Below are positions 34,936 through 43,458 of a stretch of 64,000 nucleotides of DNA, in pieces. Location of the stretch: NCBI RefSeq assembly GCF_028617075.1, contig NZ_JAQKGV010000014.1:1-64000 (forward strand). The letters are read 5' to 3'. The translations under genes and the position numbers were made by a program. This DNA is from Rubrobacter calidifluminis (GTDB lineage Bacteria; Actinomycetota; Rubrobacteria; Rubrobacterales; Rubrobacteraceae). Position 1 is the first letter of the stretch. Every line of letters begins with the position of its first letter. The notes under the pieces are model-generated. The model had not been told where the DNA came from, ran no database searches, and was given only the letters and a program-made list of their open reading frames with translations.

Positions 34936-36558
34936 TCAGGCCAGCGGGATGAGCTGCGGGGCCTCGACCCAGGCGTGCTCGGTCGCGAAGATCCCGGCGA
35001 GCGCGAAGACCCCGGCCGCGGCCGCGAGCACCGGGACCCCGAAGAGCGCCGAGAGCCCGACGAGCCCGAGCGGAACCAGGCTCCCCAGCCCGACCGAGAC
35101 CCCCCAGAAGAGCCTCCGGTAGCGCCCCTTGTAGATCATCTCGGCCGCGCGCGCCGCATCGCGGTCGGGGTGCCTGACGCCGAGCTCGGCCCAGAAGACC
35201 AGCAGCCCGACGAGAAGCCCCGCCGCGAGCACGGCCGAGAGCGTGCCCTGCAAAGGAGCGAGCCCCCCGACGAACAGCGAAGCGATCAGAAGGGCAGCGG
35301 CCCCGGCGACCGCGGCGTGGGTGAGCATGTGAACCGGGAGCGCCGGGCTCTGCCAGAAGCTGCGCCCCCTGGACTGGGCGAAGAGGTACGCAGTGTAGAC
35401 GGCCGTCGCCCCGGCGGCGACGACGAGCGGCCAGGCGAGCACGGCGGTCGCCTCCTGCCCCACCTCGTCCGGGAGAACCCCGAAGAAGGCGAGCGCCTCG
35501 GCGACCATCCAGAGCCCGAGCAGGGCCCCGAAGCCGGTGATGATGTACGCACCCTTTACCAGCCAGCTCCTCCACTGCGGCCGCAGCAGGACGTAGTGGA
35601 AGCGGTCCGGCCGGTCGAGGTCGAGGATGAGAAGCGCCCCGGTGGCGAGCAGGAACACGAGCCCGAGCAGCGCCCCACTCCACAGGGCCACCCCCGAGAG
35701 CGCCACCCCGAGCCCGGCGGCGAGGAACGTGATCCCGGCCGCACCGGCAGATATCGCCTTGGTCCAGACGTAGGCGGGAACCTCCCGGCCCCACATCACG
35801 CCCTTGTTCGGCTCGTCGTAGGTGCGCCGCGCCCGCTCGGGTTGGGGCTCCGGCTCGCCACGACCCGGCTTCTTCCCAAGCGGGATGATCCCCTGCAGCA
35901 CACCCCCTCCGCCGGCGTTCGGGCTGTCCGGGGCGTGATGCCCGACGCCGCGGCGCTGGTTGGACCACATGTAGTCCGACGCGACGGGGGCGTCGTCGGG
36001 GGTGAGCGCGGCCTCGTCCCCGTTTATGTAGAAGAGCTTCGGCTTCGTACCCTTCTCCGGCCTGCGGGTGGTCACCTTCTCGCGGGAGAGGAGGCGGCTG
36101 ATCTCGGTCGTCGGATCGTCCATGTCCCCGCTTATGATCGCGTGCTCCGGGCAGACGTTTACGCACGCGGGCTCGAGGCCCATGTCCACCCGGTGGGCGC
36201 AGTAGTTGCACTTGGCCGCCGTGTGGCTGTCGGGATCTATGTACAGGGCGTCGTACGGGCACGCCTGGGTGCAGGCCTTGCACCCGATGCACCGGTCGCT
36301 GTTGAAGTCCACGATCCCGTCGTCGCGGATGTACAGCGCCGTCACCGGGCAGGCTTCGACACAGGGCGCGTCCTCGCAGTGGTTGCAACGCATCACGTGG
36401 AAGGCTCGCTGGGTGTCGGGGAATTCCCCCTTCTCGATGTACTTCACCCAGGTCCGGTTCACCCCGAGCGGCACCTCGTGCTCGGCTTTGCACGCCACCG
36501 TGCACGCGTGACAGCCGATGCATTTTCGGTTGTCTATTATGAAGCCGTAGTTCGCCAA
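34936..36558 (-). CDS. Fused 4Fe-4S ferredoxin-NrfD membrane subunit of the molybdoenzyme
   Basis: 540 aa from TTG 36558 with GGAGGAGG 5 bases upstream. Residues about 1-180 carry four Cys clusters: CIGCHACTVAC, CNHCEDAPCVEAC, CIGCKACTQAC and CNYCAHRVDMG with CVNVC, as in the DmsB/PsrB family. After a linker (about 190-270), eight or so TM helices form an NrfD/PsrC-type quinone-binding anchor (LDLDRPDRFHYVLLRPQW). In most relatives these are two proteins. It would pass electrons between the catalytic subunit and the quinone pool. Eighteen bases separate it from the catalytic gene. Confidence 0.88.
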   Translation of the reverse strand: MANYGFIIDNRKCIGCHACTVACKAEHEVPLGVNRTWVKYIEKGEFPDTQRAFHVMRCNHCEDAPCVEACPVTALYIRDDGIVDFNSDRCIGCKACTQACPYDALYIDPDSHTAAKCNYCAHRVDMGLEPACVNVCPEHAIISGDMDDPTTEISRLLSREKVTTRRPEKGTKPKLFYINGDEAALTPDDAPVASDYMWSNQRRGVGHHAPDSPNAGGGGVLQGIIPLGKKPGRGEPEPQPERARRTYDEPNKGVMWGREVPAYVWTKAISAGAAGITFLAAGLGVALSGVALWSGALLGLVFLLATGALLILDLDRPDRFHYVLLRPQWRSWLVKGAYIITGFGALLGLWMVAEALAFFGVLPDEVGQEATAVLAWPLVVAAGATAVYTAYLFAQSRGRSFWQSPALPVHMLTHAAVAGAAALLIASLFVGGLAPLQGTLSAVLAAGLLVGLLVFWAELGVRHPDRDAARAAEMIYKGRYRRLFWGVSVGLGSLVPLGLVGLSALFGVPVLAAAAGVFALAGIFATEHAWVEAPQLIPLA

Positions 36559-36714
36559 GGAACCTCCTCCCGACTCATTGCGCGAAACCATGCTAGCAAC
36601 GCCCCGAGAGCCGAACCATACTCGCCCCCCGAACGAGCCATAGGCTCCTCCTATACAACCGCCTTCACCGGGGCACTATACTTCTGGCGGGTACGGATTC
36701 TCGGGGAGCAAAAG

Positions 36715-37161
36715 ATGTACGAAGAGCAGGGAACAGGCCTGAAGGTTCGCAACGGCAACCTGGAGATCGCGCGCCTGAACGCGAAGGTCGCCTCCATAAA
36801 GCTCTCCATCCGGGCTCTTCTGGGGTGGGGGGCGGCGATACTCCTGATCTCGGGGCCGCTCTCCGCGCTCACGCACCTGTGGTGGCTGGTGCTGATCTTC
36901 GGGGCGATCCTCCCGCTCGCGGTCGGGGCCGGCAGCCGCCTCTCGGGACTCGCTCAGACCAGGGCCCGCCTCGCCGCCGAGGCCGACGGCGAGAAGGAGC
37001 TCCTGCTCGCGCTCGAGCGCTGCGGGTCGCTCACGCCCGCCCGGGCGGCGATAGAGACCTCCCTGAACGTCTCCGAAGCGGACCGCCTGCTCGGCGAGCT
37101 CGCCGCGGCGGGTTACCTGGAGGTGCGCGTCGAGGATGGCAGGATCACCTACACCCTCTGA
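36715..37161 (+). CDS. Two-TM protein with C-terminal winged-helix-like segment
   Basis: 148 aa. N-terminal coiled stretch (NLEIARLNAKVASIKLSIRAL), two TM helices (LGWGAAILLISGPLSAL and LWWLVLIFGAILPLAVGAG), then a cytoplasmic tail resembling a helix-turn-helix (LERCGSLTPARAAIETSLNVSEADRLLGELAAAGYLEVRV). It looks like a membrane-tethered regulator or adaptor. It is the only plus-strand gene between the ArsR gene and the SQR gene and its end overlaps the LysR gene tail to tail by 13 bases. No known family. Confidence 0.75.
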   Translation: MYEEQGTGLKVRNGNLEIARLNAKVASIKLSIRALLGWGAAILLISGPLSALTHLWWLVLIFGAILPLAVGAGSRLSGLAQTRARLAAEADGEKELLLALERCGSLTPARAAIETSLNVSEADRLLGELAAAGYLEVRVEDGRITYTL

Positions 37162-38045
37162 GAGAGATCCCGCCGGCAGAGCCCGAGCAGGTACTCGAAG
37201 AACTTCCGCTCGGTCGGGTTCAGCTCCGCCGAAGGGTTGCGGATCATGGTGAACCGCCGCGGGATCGAGAACCCCTCCGCAACCGCCAGATGCCCGGCCT
37301 CTATCTCCAGGCGTATCGTCTCCCGCGAGAGCAGCGAGAAGCCGAGCCCGGCCTCTATCGCTTCCTTGATCGCCCCGGTGCTCCCCAGCTCCATCCGCAC
37401 GTCCAGCACGATCCCCATCTCCGAGACCGCCCGCTCTATCACCTCCCGCGTCCCCGATCCCTTCTCCCGTGAGATGAACGGCTCAGAACCGAGCTTCCCC
37501 GCCTCCACACCCTCCCGCACCCACGGATGGCCCGGCGCGACCACCACGACCAGCTCGTCCTCCAGCAGCGGCACGCTCTCGAACGCCCCCCGCACCTCAC
37601 CACCCTCTATGACGCCGAAGGCAACCGTCCCCCGTCCCACCAGCGACAAAACCTCCCTGGTGTTGCCCACGAAGAGCTCCGGCAACACCCCCGGCTCCCG
37701 CTCCCGAAACCCCCGCAGCCACGCCGGGAACAGATGCTCCCCAAGCGTCGAACTCGCCGCCACGTACAGCCGGGAATCCCTCCGGCCACGCAGCGTGTGC
37801 AATACCTCCTCCACCCCCTCCACCTCGTCCAGCGCCCGCCGCGCCTGCTCGTAGAGCAGCCTCCCGTGCTCCGTAGGTTCCACCCCCCGCCGCGAGCGCT
37901 TGAGAAGCGGCACCCGCGCCTCCCGCTCGAGCTCCGCCAGACGCTCGCTCACGCTCGGTTGTGACAGGTACATCCGCTGCGCAGCCCCCGAGACGCTCCC
38001 CTCCTCCACCGCCGCACAGAACGCCTGCAGAGACCTGAGCTTCAT
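37149..38045 (-). CDS. LysR-family transcriptional regulator
   Basis: 298 aa. N-terminal winged helix (LRSLQAFCAAVEEGSVSGAAQRMYLSQPSVSERLAELE) and a periplasmic-binding-type effector domain (LYVAASSTLGEHLFPAWLRGF). CysB/CbbR-like regulators of this fold respond to sulfur metabolites or others; the effector is unknown. It is divergent from the SQR gene, and two T-N11-A boxes lie in between, so SQR is the likely target. Confidence 0.92.
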   Translation of the reverse strand: MKLRSLQAFCAAVEEGSVSGAAQRMYLSQPSVSERLAELEREARVPLLKRSRRGVEPTEHGRLLYEQARRALDEVEGVEEVLHTLRGRRDSRLYVAASSTLGEHLFPAWLRGFREREPGVLPELFVGNTREVLSLVGRGTVAFGVIEGGEVRGAFESVPLLEDELVVVVAPGHPWVREGVEAGKLGSEPFISREKGSGTREVIERAVSEMGIVLDVRMELGSTGAIKEAIEAGLGFSLLSRETIRLEIEAGHLAVAEGFSIPRRFTMIRNPSAELNPTERKFFEYLLGLCRRDLSQRV

Positions 38046-38092
38046 GACCCCTCTCTCATTTTCGCTTTTATTTCATATATTACTATACTGAT

Positions 38093-38107
38093 ATAGGCTG
38101 AATCTAT
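38093..38107. promoter_or_regulatory. LysR-type box 1 (T-N11-A)
   Basis: ATAGGCTGAATCTAT, a dyad ATAG/CTAT containing T-N11-A, in the LysR-SQR divergent gap, close to the LysR start. Shares ATAGG...CTAT with box 2. Confidence 0.5.
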
Positions 38108-38143
38108 GGGCTGCCTCGCGACCGGTGTATCCGACTCGGAGAC

Positions 38144-38162
38144 GCATAGGTTTCTCCTATGC
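38144..38162. promoter_or_regulatory. LysR-type box 2 (perfect 7-bp dyad)
   Basis: GCATAGG-TTTCT-CCTATGC, a perfect 7-bp inverted repeat with T-N11-A. Its centre is 53 bases from that of box 1, close to five helical turns, which fits binding on the same face with DNA bending. Confidence 0.55.
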
Positions 38163-38261
38163 TTACATAATAAAATCCATTACATGTGGTGGTGGATGTC
38201 ATCGGGATGATTGCTAGCATTTCGGGGGAGGAGGCATAGAAGCCTGCAGGAAGGAGGAGTC

Positions 38262-39563
38262 ATGCCGGGAGCGAGGGGTGCGTTGCTGGCCGGTGGTGCG
38301 CTTGCGGTCGCGGCTCCGGCTGCTGCGGCCGTGGCGAGCCGGGAGCTCAAGAGCGAGGCGCGGGGGAGGGTGGTCATCGTCGGCGGGGGGACGGCCGGGC
38401 TCACGGTTGCGGCCCGTCTGGCGCGCAGGCTAAGACATCCTGAGATAACCGTTATAGAGCCCTCCGAGCGGCACATGTACCAGCCGGGCTGGACGCTGGT
38501 CGCCTCGGGGGTCTTCCCGAAGGAGCACTTCATCAGGAAAGAGGAGGACTACATCCCGCGGGGGGTCACCTGGATCCGGGAGAGGGTCGAAGGCTTCGAG
38601 CCGGAGAAGGACCAGCTCGTAACCGAGAGCGGGCGCAGGGTCGGCTACGACTACCTCGTCGTCTGTCCCGGGCACCAGCTCGACTACGACAGGATAGAGG
38701 GTCTCGACGGACATCTGGGCCGGGACGGGCTCTACAGCAACTACACCGCCGAAGGTGCACAGAAGACGTGGGAAGGCATCCGCAGCTTCCGGGGTGGGAC
38801 CGCGATCTTCGTCGAGCCCGCCAGCCCGATAAAGTGCGGTGGCGCACCGCAGAAGATCTGCTACATGGCCGACTCCTACTGGCGGCGCGCGAAGATCCGC
38901 GAGCGGGTGAACCAGCTGTTCGTGAACGGAAAGCCGGTGCTGTTCTCGTCACCGTACTACCGCGAGGCGCTCGAAGGCGTGATGAGGCGCAAGAACATAC
39001 AGACCCTCTTCAACCACAACCTCGTCGCCGTGGACCCGGAGAAGAAGGAGGCTTACTTCGAGGTCAAGGAGGGCGAGGAGACCAGGCGGGTTGCGATGTC
39101 CTACGATTTCCTGCATTTCTGCCCGCCGCAGAGCGCCCCGGACTTCATCAAGAACAGCCAGCTCGCCAACGAGGCCGGCTACGTCGAGGTGGACAAACAC
39201 ACCCTGCAGCACGTGCGCTACCCGAACGTCTTCGCGCTCGGCGACGCGAGCAGCCTCCCCACGTCGAAGACCGGCGCGGCCATACGCAAGCAGGCCCCGG
39301 TCCTGGTGTACAACCTGGTTAGGGCCATGGAGGGCGTGGACCTCAAGGTAGACTCCCACGACTACGACGGCTACAGCTCGTGCCCGCTCGTCACCGACTA
39401 CGGGAAGATGATGCTCGCAGAGTTCGACTACACCCTCAAGCCACGTCCCACCGTGCCGCCGTGGGAACACGACTCCCGCAAGGAGACCTATACGAACTGG
39501 CTCATCAAGACCCGGGCGCTGCCCGCGATGTACTGGAACGGGATGCTAAAGGGCGTCGCCTGA
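38262..39563 (+). CDS. sqr: Sulfide:quinone oxidoreductase (SQOR/HMT2-like)
   Basis: 433 aa. Hydrophobic N-terminus (LLAGGALAVAAPAAAAVASR), FAD loop VVIVGGGTAGLTVAARLARR. Redox cysteines: SPIKCGGAPQKICYMADSY and FLHFCPPQSAPDF, in the positions of SQR Cys residues. C-terminal SSCPLVTDYGKMMLAEFDY is typical of the mitochondrial/HMT2-like type. It oxidises sulfide to persulfide and reduces quinone. ATG 38262 is preceded by AAGGAGG. Its 3' end overlaps the convergent MFS gene by 18 bases. Confidence 0.88.
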   Translation: MPGARGALLAGGALAVAAPAAAAVASRELKSEARGRVVIVGGGTAGLTVAARLARRLRHPEITVIEPSERHMYQPGWTLVASGVFPKEHFIRKEEDYIPRGVTWIRERVEGFEPEKDQLVTESGRRVGYDYLVVCPGHQLDYDRIEGLDGHLGRDGLYSNYTAEGAQKTWEGIRSFRGGTAIFVEPASPIKCGGAPQKICYMADSYWRRAKIRERVNQLFVNGKPVLFSSPYYREALEGVMRRKNIQTLFNHNLVAVDPEKKEAYFEVKEGEETRRVAMSYDFLHFCPPQSAPDFIKNSQLANEAGYVEVDKHTLQHVRYPNVFALGDASSLPTSKTGAAIRKQAPVLVYNLVRAMEGVDLKVDSHDYDGYSSCPLVTDYGKMMLAEFDYTLKPRPTVPPWEHDSRKETYTNWLIKTRALPAMYWNGMLKGVA

Positions 39564-40787
39564 CCCTGGCTTCTCCTCGAGCAAGAGGGCGACCACAAAT
39601 CCCGAGAGTGCGGTGAGCGCCGCCACGAGCCCTATCGCCCACGAGAGCCCCAAAATGTCGGCGATTATCCCCGCGGCGAGTGCTCCCACCGCGTAGCCGA
39701 GATCGCGCCAGAACCTGTAGACGCTGAGGGAGCGGGCACGCCACGCGGGCCGGGAGTGGTCCGAGACGGCGGCGATGAGCGTCGGGTAGACCATCGCGGT
39801 GCCAAGTCCCATGATCAAGCTACCCACGAGCCACCACCCGAAGCCGCGGGTCGCGAGGATAATGAACATCCCCACCGCCTGAACCCAGAGGCCGCCGGCG
39901 ATGAGCCCCTTGCGCCCGATGCGGTCGCTCAAGGGGCCCGTCACGACCTGCAGCACGCCCCAGACGAACGGGTAGACGGCTTTGAGTACGCCGATGCGCT
40001 CCACGCCGAGCCCGAAGGCTGCGAAGAAGAGGGGAAACACCCCCCAGCTCATCCCGTCGTTGAGGTTGTTGACGAGCCCGGCCTGCGAGCAGGCGAAGAG
40101 GTTGCGGTCCCTGAAGGAGGTCGCAGAGAAGACCTCCTGGAAGGTCGGCTTATCTTCATCCTCCGATCCGGTCTGGCTCGCCTCCAGCCGGACGTGCTCG
40201 CGGGTGTCACGCACCAGGAATACGGAGAGCCCAAGCCCCGCGAAGACGTAGAACACTCCCAGGTAGAAGGGCTGGGGCCTGAGCGCATACGCCGAGGCGA
40301 TGTAGCCGGTGAGGAAGGCCGTTATGCCCAGGGAGGCGTAGCCGGCGAACTCGTTCATCCCGGTGGCGACCCCCCGGAAGCGGGGACCGACGAGGTCTAT
40401 CTTCATGTTGACGGTCATCGACCAGGTGAAGCCCTGGTTTATCCCGAGGAGAACGTTGGCGAAGACCACCCACCCCCATGAGGGAGCGAGCATCAGTATG
40501 AAGGGGACCGGGACGCCGAAGATCCAACCTGCTACCAGGATCTTCTTCTTGTTGAAGAGGTCCACGAGGCTGCCTACCGCGAGGTTGGAGAGGGCCTTGA
40601 CCACCCCGAAGGAGACGATGAAAGAGAGGATCGCGCTTTTGGCGACGAGCCCGAAGACCTCAGAGCCGATGAGCGGCACCACCGTACGCTCCAGGCCTAC
40701 CATCCCCCCGACGAAGGCGTTGACGAGCACCAGGAGCGAGAACTGCCCCAGGTTCTCCTTCAAGCCCAGCCGGACAGGGTCTCTCAC
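39546..40787 (-). CDS. MFS transporter
   Basis: 413 aa from GTG 40787, about 12 TM helices; typical loops GSLVDLFNKKKILVAGW and DRIGRKGLIAGGLW. Substrate unknown. A position between SQR and the ArsR-rhodanese gene suggests export or import of a sulfur anion or thiol compound (inference). The first part of a longer frame is Arg/Pro-rich and not TM-like, supporting the GTG start. Confidence 0.87.
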   Translation of the reverse strand: MRDPVRLGLKENLGQFSLLVLVNAFVGGMVGLERTVVPLIGSEVFGLVAKSAILSFIVSFGVVKALSNLAVGSLVDLFNKKKILVAGWIFGVPVPFILMLAPSWGWVVFANVLLGINQGFTWSMTVNMKIDLVGPRFRGVATGMNEFAGYASLGITAFLTGYIASAYALRPQPFYLGVFYVFAGLGLSVFLVRDTREHVRLEASQTGSEDEDKPTFQEVFSATSFRDRNLFACSQAGLVNNLNDGMSWGVFPLFFAAFGLGVERIGVLKAVYPFVWGVLQVVTGPLSDRIGRKGLIAGGLWVQAVGMFIILATRGFGWWLVGSLIMGLGTAMVYPTLIAAVSDHSRPAWRARSLSVYRFWRDLGYAVGALAAGIIADILGLSWAIGLVAALTALSGFVVALLLEEKPGSGDAL

Positions 40788-40828
40788 GAGACCCCACCGC
40801 CCCGCCGGAGCCGGCGGGCCCGGAAGCG

Positions 40829-41518
40829 TCAGCCCCAGGACGTCTCGACCGGGAAGCCGGCCGCCCGCCACTCGGGGAACCCCTCGGCAAGCCGGACCGC
40901 GCTGTAACCTCTCTCGCGCAACATCTCCACCGCCTCGTCGGAGAACACGCAGTAAGGCCCGCGGCAGTAGGCGACGATCCGCCGGTCCGGAGGCAAATCT
41001 CGCAGACATCTCTCCAGCCGCTCTTCGAGCTCCTCCACGGGTAACGAGCGAGCTCCGGCGATGTGCCCGGCCCGGTACTCTTCCTCGGGCCGTACGTCGA
41101 GCACGACCACCTCCCCTCCACGCATCATCTCCCGCAGCTCTTCCGCGCTCACCTCCTCCAGAGATGCCCGATCCTCGAGGTAGTCGCCGACGAGCCGGTC
41201 TATCTCAGCGAGGCGCTCCTCCCCGATCTCCCTGAGCATCCTCCACAGCTCGAAGACCCGCCCGTCCGCCAGCCGGTAGCGGACGTAGAGCCCCTCCCGC
41301 CGCGCCTCGACCAGCCGCGCCCGACGCAAGACCTGCAGATGCTGCGAGACGTTCGCCACAGGCAGCTCCATCTGTCGCGCGATCTCCTCGACCGTCCTCT
41401 CCCCCTGCGCCAAGAGGTCGATCATCTCCAGCCGCCTCGGGCTCGCCAGCGCTTTCCCCACCCGCGCGAACTGCTCGTAGAGCAGATCCTTGAACTCCCG
41501 GTGTTCCCTCCTGTTCAT
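40829..41518 (-). CDS. ArsR-type regulator fused to a rhodanese domain
   Basis: 229 aa. Residues 1-105 are an ArsR winged helix (FARVGKALASPRRLEMIDLLAQGERTVEEIARQMELPVANVSQHLQVLR). Residues 115-225 are a rhodanese domain with active Cys in IVAYCRGPYCVFSDEA. There is also a Cys three residues on, giving CRGPYC. A sulfurtransferase linked to a repressor would let the protein sense persulfide directly. An inverted repeat just upstream of the start is a likely auto-operator. MFS downstream is 41 bases away. Confidence 0.93.
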   Translation of the reverse strand: MNRREHREFKDLLYEQFARVGKALASPRRLEMIDLLAQGERTVEEIARQMELPVANVSQHLQVLRRARLVEARREGLYVRYRLADGRVFELWRMLREIGEERLAEIDRLVGDYLEDRASLEEVSAEELREMMRGGEVVVLDVRPEEEYRAGHIAGARSLPVEELEERLERCLRDLPPDRRIVAYCRGPYCVFSDEAVEMLRERGYSAVRLAEGFPEWRAAGFPVETSWG

Positions 41519-41519
41519 G

Positions 41520-41541
41520 TATTCAACATAATAATTGAATA
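41520..41541. promoter_or_regulatory. Operator-like inverted repeat before the ArsR-rhodanese gene
   Basis: TATTCAA-CATAATAA-TTGAATA, a perfect 7-bp inverted repeat with an 8-base spacer, immediately upstream of ATG 41518. AT-rich in a GC-rich genome and like the operators of BigR/SqrR-type ArsR regulators. I did not see this motif again in the other sulfur promoters I read. Confidence 0.65.
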
Positions 41542-41577
41542 AAAGACGCGCGTCAAGGGAGGAGGTGGTTCCGGGGG

Positions 41578-42693
41578 CTACGAGCGGAGGGAGCGCCAGT
41601 TTTCGAAGGCTCGCTCGAAGGCGGGTGCGATCTCTGTGGAGGGTCCCTCGAGCGTCACCCTGGCGCGGCCCTGGGGCGGGAGGCCGTCCGGGTAGCGCAG
41701 CGAGATATGGCTGTAACGTCCTGAGCCGTGGCCGACGAAGCATTCCGGTGCGGGGAGGTGGGTCTCCGGGGAGTCGAGGATGCCGAAGCGTTCGAGTATC
41801 GCATCGGCTGCGGTGCGTCCCGCGGCGGCGGCTCCGTCGGCGGTACGGGGCAGCGCGGTGGCTGCGGCGTCCCCGATCACGAAGAGGTTCTCCTCGGTGG
41901 TCTCGAAGGATCGGGAGATCTCGACCAGGGGTCCATCACCTGGCAGGTGCGCGAGTAGCGGAGACCTCCGGTGCGGGGGTACGACGAGCGCGAGATCGAA
42001 GCGGAGGTCGCGTCCGTCGGCGGATCGGAGGGCTCCCTCCCCGAGCGAGGTGAGGTCGGGTTCGAAGCCGGTGAGGATCTCCACCCCTTCGGCGGAGCAG
42101 GAGGAGCGGAGGAAATCCGTCATCTTCTGTCCGAGCGACTGCAGGGGCTCCTCCTCGGGGGTCGTCAGCACGACCCTCACCGGGCGGGAGGTACCGCGGT
42201 AGAGGTTCGCGAGCTGCATCGCCATCCCGTAGGGCGCCGGAGGACACCGGTAGGGCAGAGAAGAGATCACGACCGCAACCACCCCGCCTTCGAGGTCCCG
42301 GATCGCTTCCGAAGCACGCTGTGCCCCTTCGGGGTCCCAGAAGCCGAAAACACGGGAGGAGGAAGGAAGAGCCTCGAGGTCGAGCGCGAGCCCCGGCGCG
42401 GCCACGACGGCGTCGGCTCCGATCTCTTCATCCTCGAGCCTTACCCCGCTCCCCGAGACACCCCGGGCCTCGCCGTAGACGACCTCGACCCCCTCGAGCG
42501 CGAGAGGAGCCCTCCAGCGCGAAGCCGGCCCCTCGCCGAGCAGGGTGGGGATCGTACCGGGCAGGTAGAGCGGACCACCCGGTCGCTCGACGAGCACTAC
42601 TTCTACCCCTGAGGACGTACGCCTCCGCAGGCGCCGCGCCGCGGCCACGCCCCCCGGCCCCGCTCCGAGTATCACGACCCTCCGTCCGGACAT
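41578..42693 (-). CDS. FAD/NAD(P)-dependent oxidoreductase, SQR/flavocytochrome c-like
   Basis: 371 aa. N-terminal FAD loop VVILGAGPGGVAAARRLRRR; mid-protein SSLPYRCPPAPYGMAMQLANLY, the motif of sulfide:quinone and flavocytochrome-c sulfide dehydrogenase-like proteins, with its redox Cys; C-terminal FVIGDAAATALPRTADG. It may oxidise sulfide or a related thiol; the second Cys expected in SQR is not clear. Divergent from the TetR gene, with a 93-base promoter gap holding TATGATCATA (42740-42749). Confidence 0.82.
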   Translation of the reverse strand: MSGRRVVILGAGPGGVAAARRLRRRTSSGVEVVLVERPGGPLYLPGTIPTLLGEGPASRWRAPLALEGVEVVYGEARGVSGSGVRLEDEEIGADAVVAAPGLALDLEALPSSSRVFGFWDPEGAQRASEAIRDLEGGVVAVVISSLPYRCPPAPYGMAMQLANLYRGTSRPVRVVLTTPEEEPLQSLGQKMTDFLRSSCSAEGVEILTGFEPDLTSLGEGALRSADGRDLRFDLALVVPPHRRSPLLAHLPGDGPLVEISRSFETTEENLFVIGDAAATALPRTADGAAAAGRTAADAILERFGILDSPETHLPAPECFVGHGSGRYSHISLRYPDGLPPQGRARVTLEGPSTEIAPAFERAFENWRSLRS

Positions 42694-42786
42694 CCCTCAC
42701 GTCCCTTCAAGATGCGGCCCCGAACACCTTACTGTCACGTATGATCATATACTGATGGTTCATTCCACGCGAGAGGAAGAGGTGAG

Positions 42787-43335
42787 ATGAGCGATCGGCT
42801 GGAGGAGCGGCGGACGAGCAGGCGCAGGCAGATCCTGGAGGCGGCGTGCCGCTGCTTCGCCCGCAGGGGGTTTCGCGAGACGGCGATGCTGGACATATGC
42901 CGGGAGGCGAACCTGAGCATAGGCACGATCTACCGTTACTTCCCGGACAAAGAGGCGCTCATACTCGCGGTGGCCGAGTTCGTCTGCGGCAGGGACACGC
43001 TCGTCCTGGAGAAGGCTACCGGTGGAACGGACGGGGCGGAGGGAGCCTGCGGGAGCGTTCAGGGCATGGAGAAGAACCTGCGTGGGCGGGATCCCAGGTG
43101 GCTGGGCCGGTTGAGGATCGAGCTGTGGGCGGAGTCGCTGCACAATCCTCCGGTGCGGGCGCTGGTCAGGCGGTGCATGGAGCGCATGCTGGACAGTATC
43201 GGCGAGGGACCCTCCGGCGAGGATCCACACGAAACCCTGGCCCTGCTCCAGGGGCTCATCATCCAGCGCGAGATCCTGGGTGGCGCGGGGACACGCCCAC
43301 GTTCCAGTCGGGAGTATATCCGGGTGGAGGGGTAG
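42787..43335 (+). CDS. TetR-family transcriptional regulator
   Basis: 182 aa. TetR helix-turn-helix in RRQILEAACRCFARRGFRETAMLDICREANLSIGTIYRYFPDKEALI. The ligand domain is unassigned. It starts with ATG 42787 with GAGGAAGAGGTG upstream. The divergent SQR-like gene is a natural target. The 123-base gap after it (43336-43458) holds no gene that I can see. Confidence 0.9.
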   Translation: MSDRLEERRTSRRRQILEAACRCFARRGFRETAMLDICREANLSIGTIYRYFPDKEALILAVAEFVCGRDTLVLEKATGGTDGAEGACGSVQGMEKNLRGRDPRWLGRLRIELWAESLHNPPVRALVRRCMERMLDSIGEGPSGEDPHETLALLQGLIIQREILGGAGTRPRSSREYIRVEG

Positions 43336-43458
43336 GTTCGGACCGCATTCGAAGCCGGAGACCCGCCGCCCGGAAGCACGGCGGTGTAACATCAGCAGCC
43401 GGGATGGCTGGGTGGTCGGAGCCGGAGGCTCCGGGAGGACCAGGGTCCGCGAGGAAGA

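Noticed and set aside
31861-36714. Plus-strand open frame antisense to the Mo-enzyme genes
   Set aside because: Only its last 148 codons (36715-37161) look like protein; the rest is the mirror of minus-strand genes.
42740-42749. TATGATCATA as a TetR operator
   Set aside because: Perfect but only 10 bases and not extended symmetrically; too little to claim, noted under the neighbouring gene.
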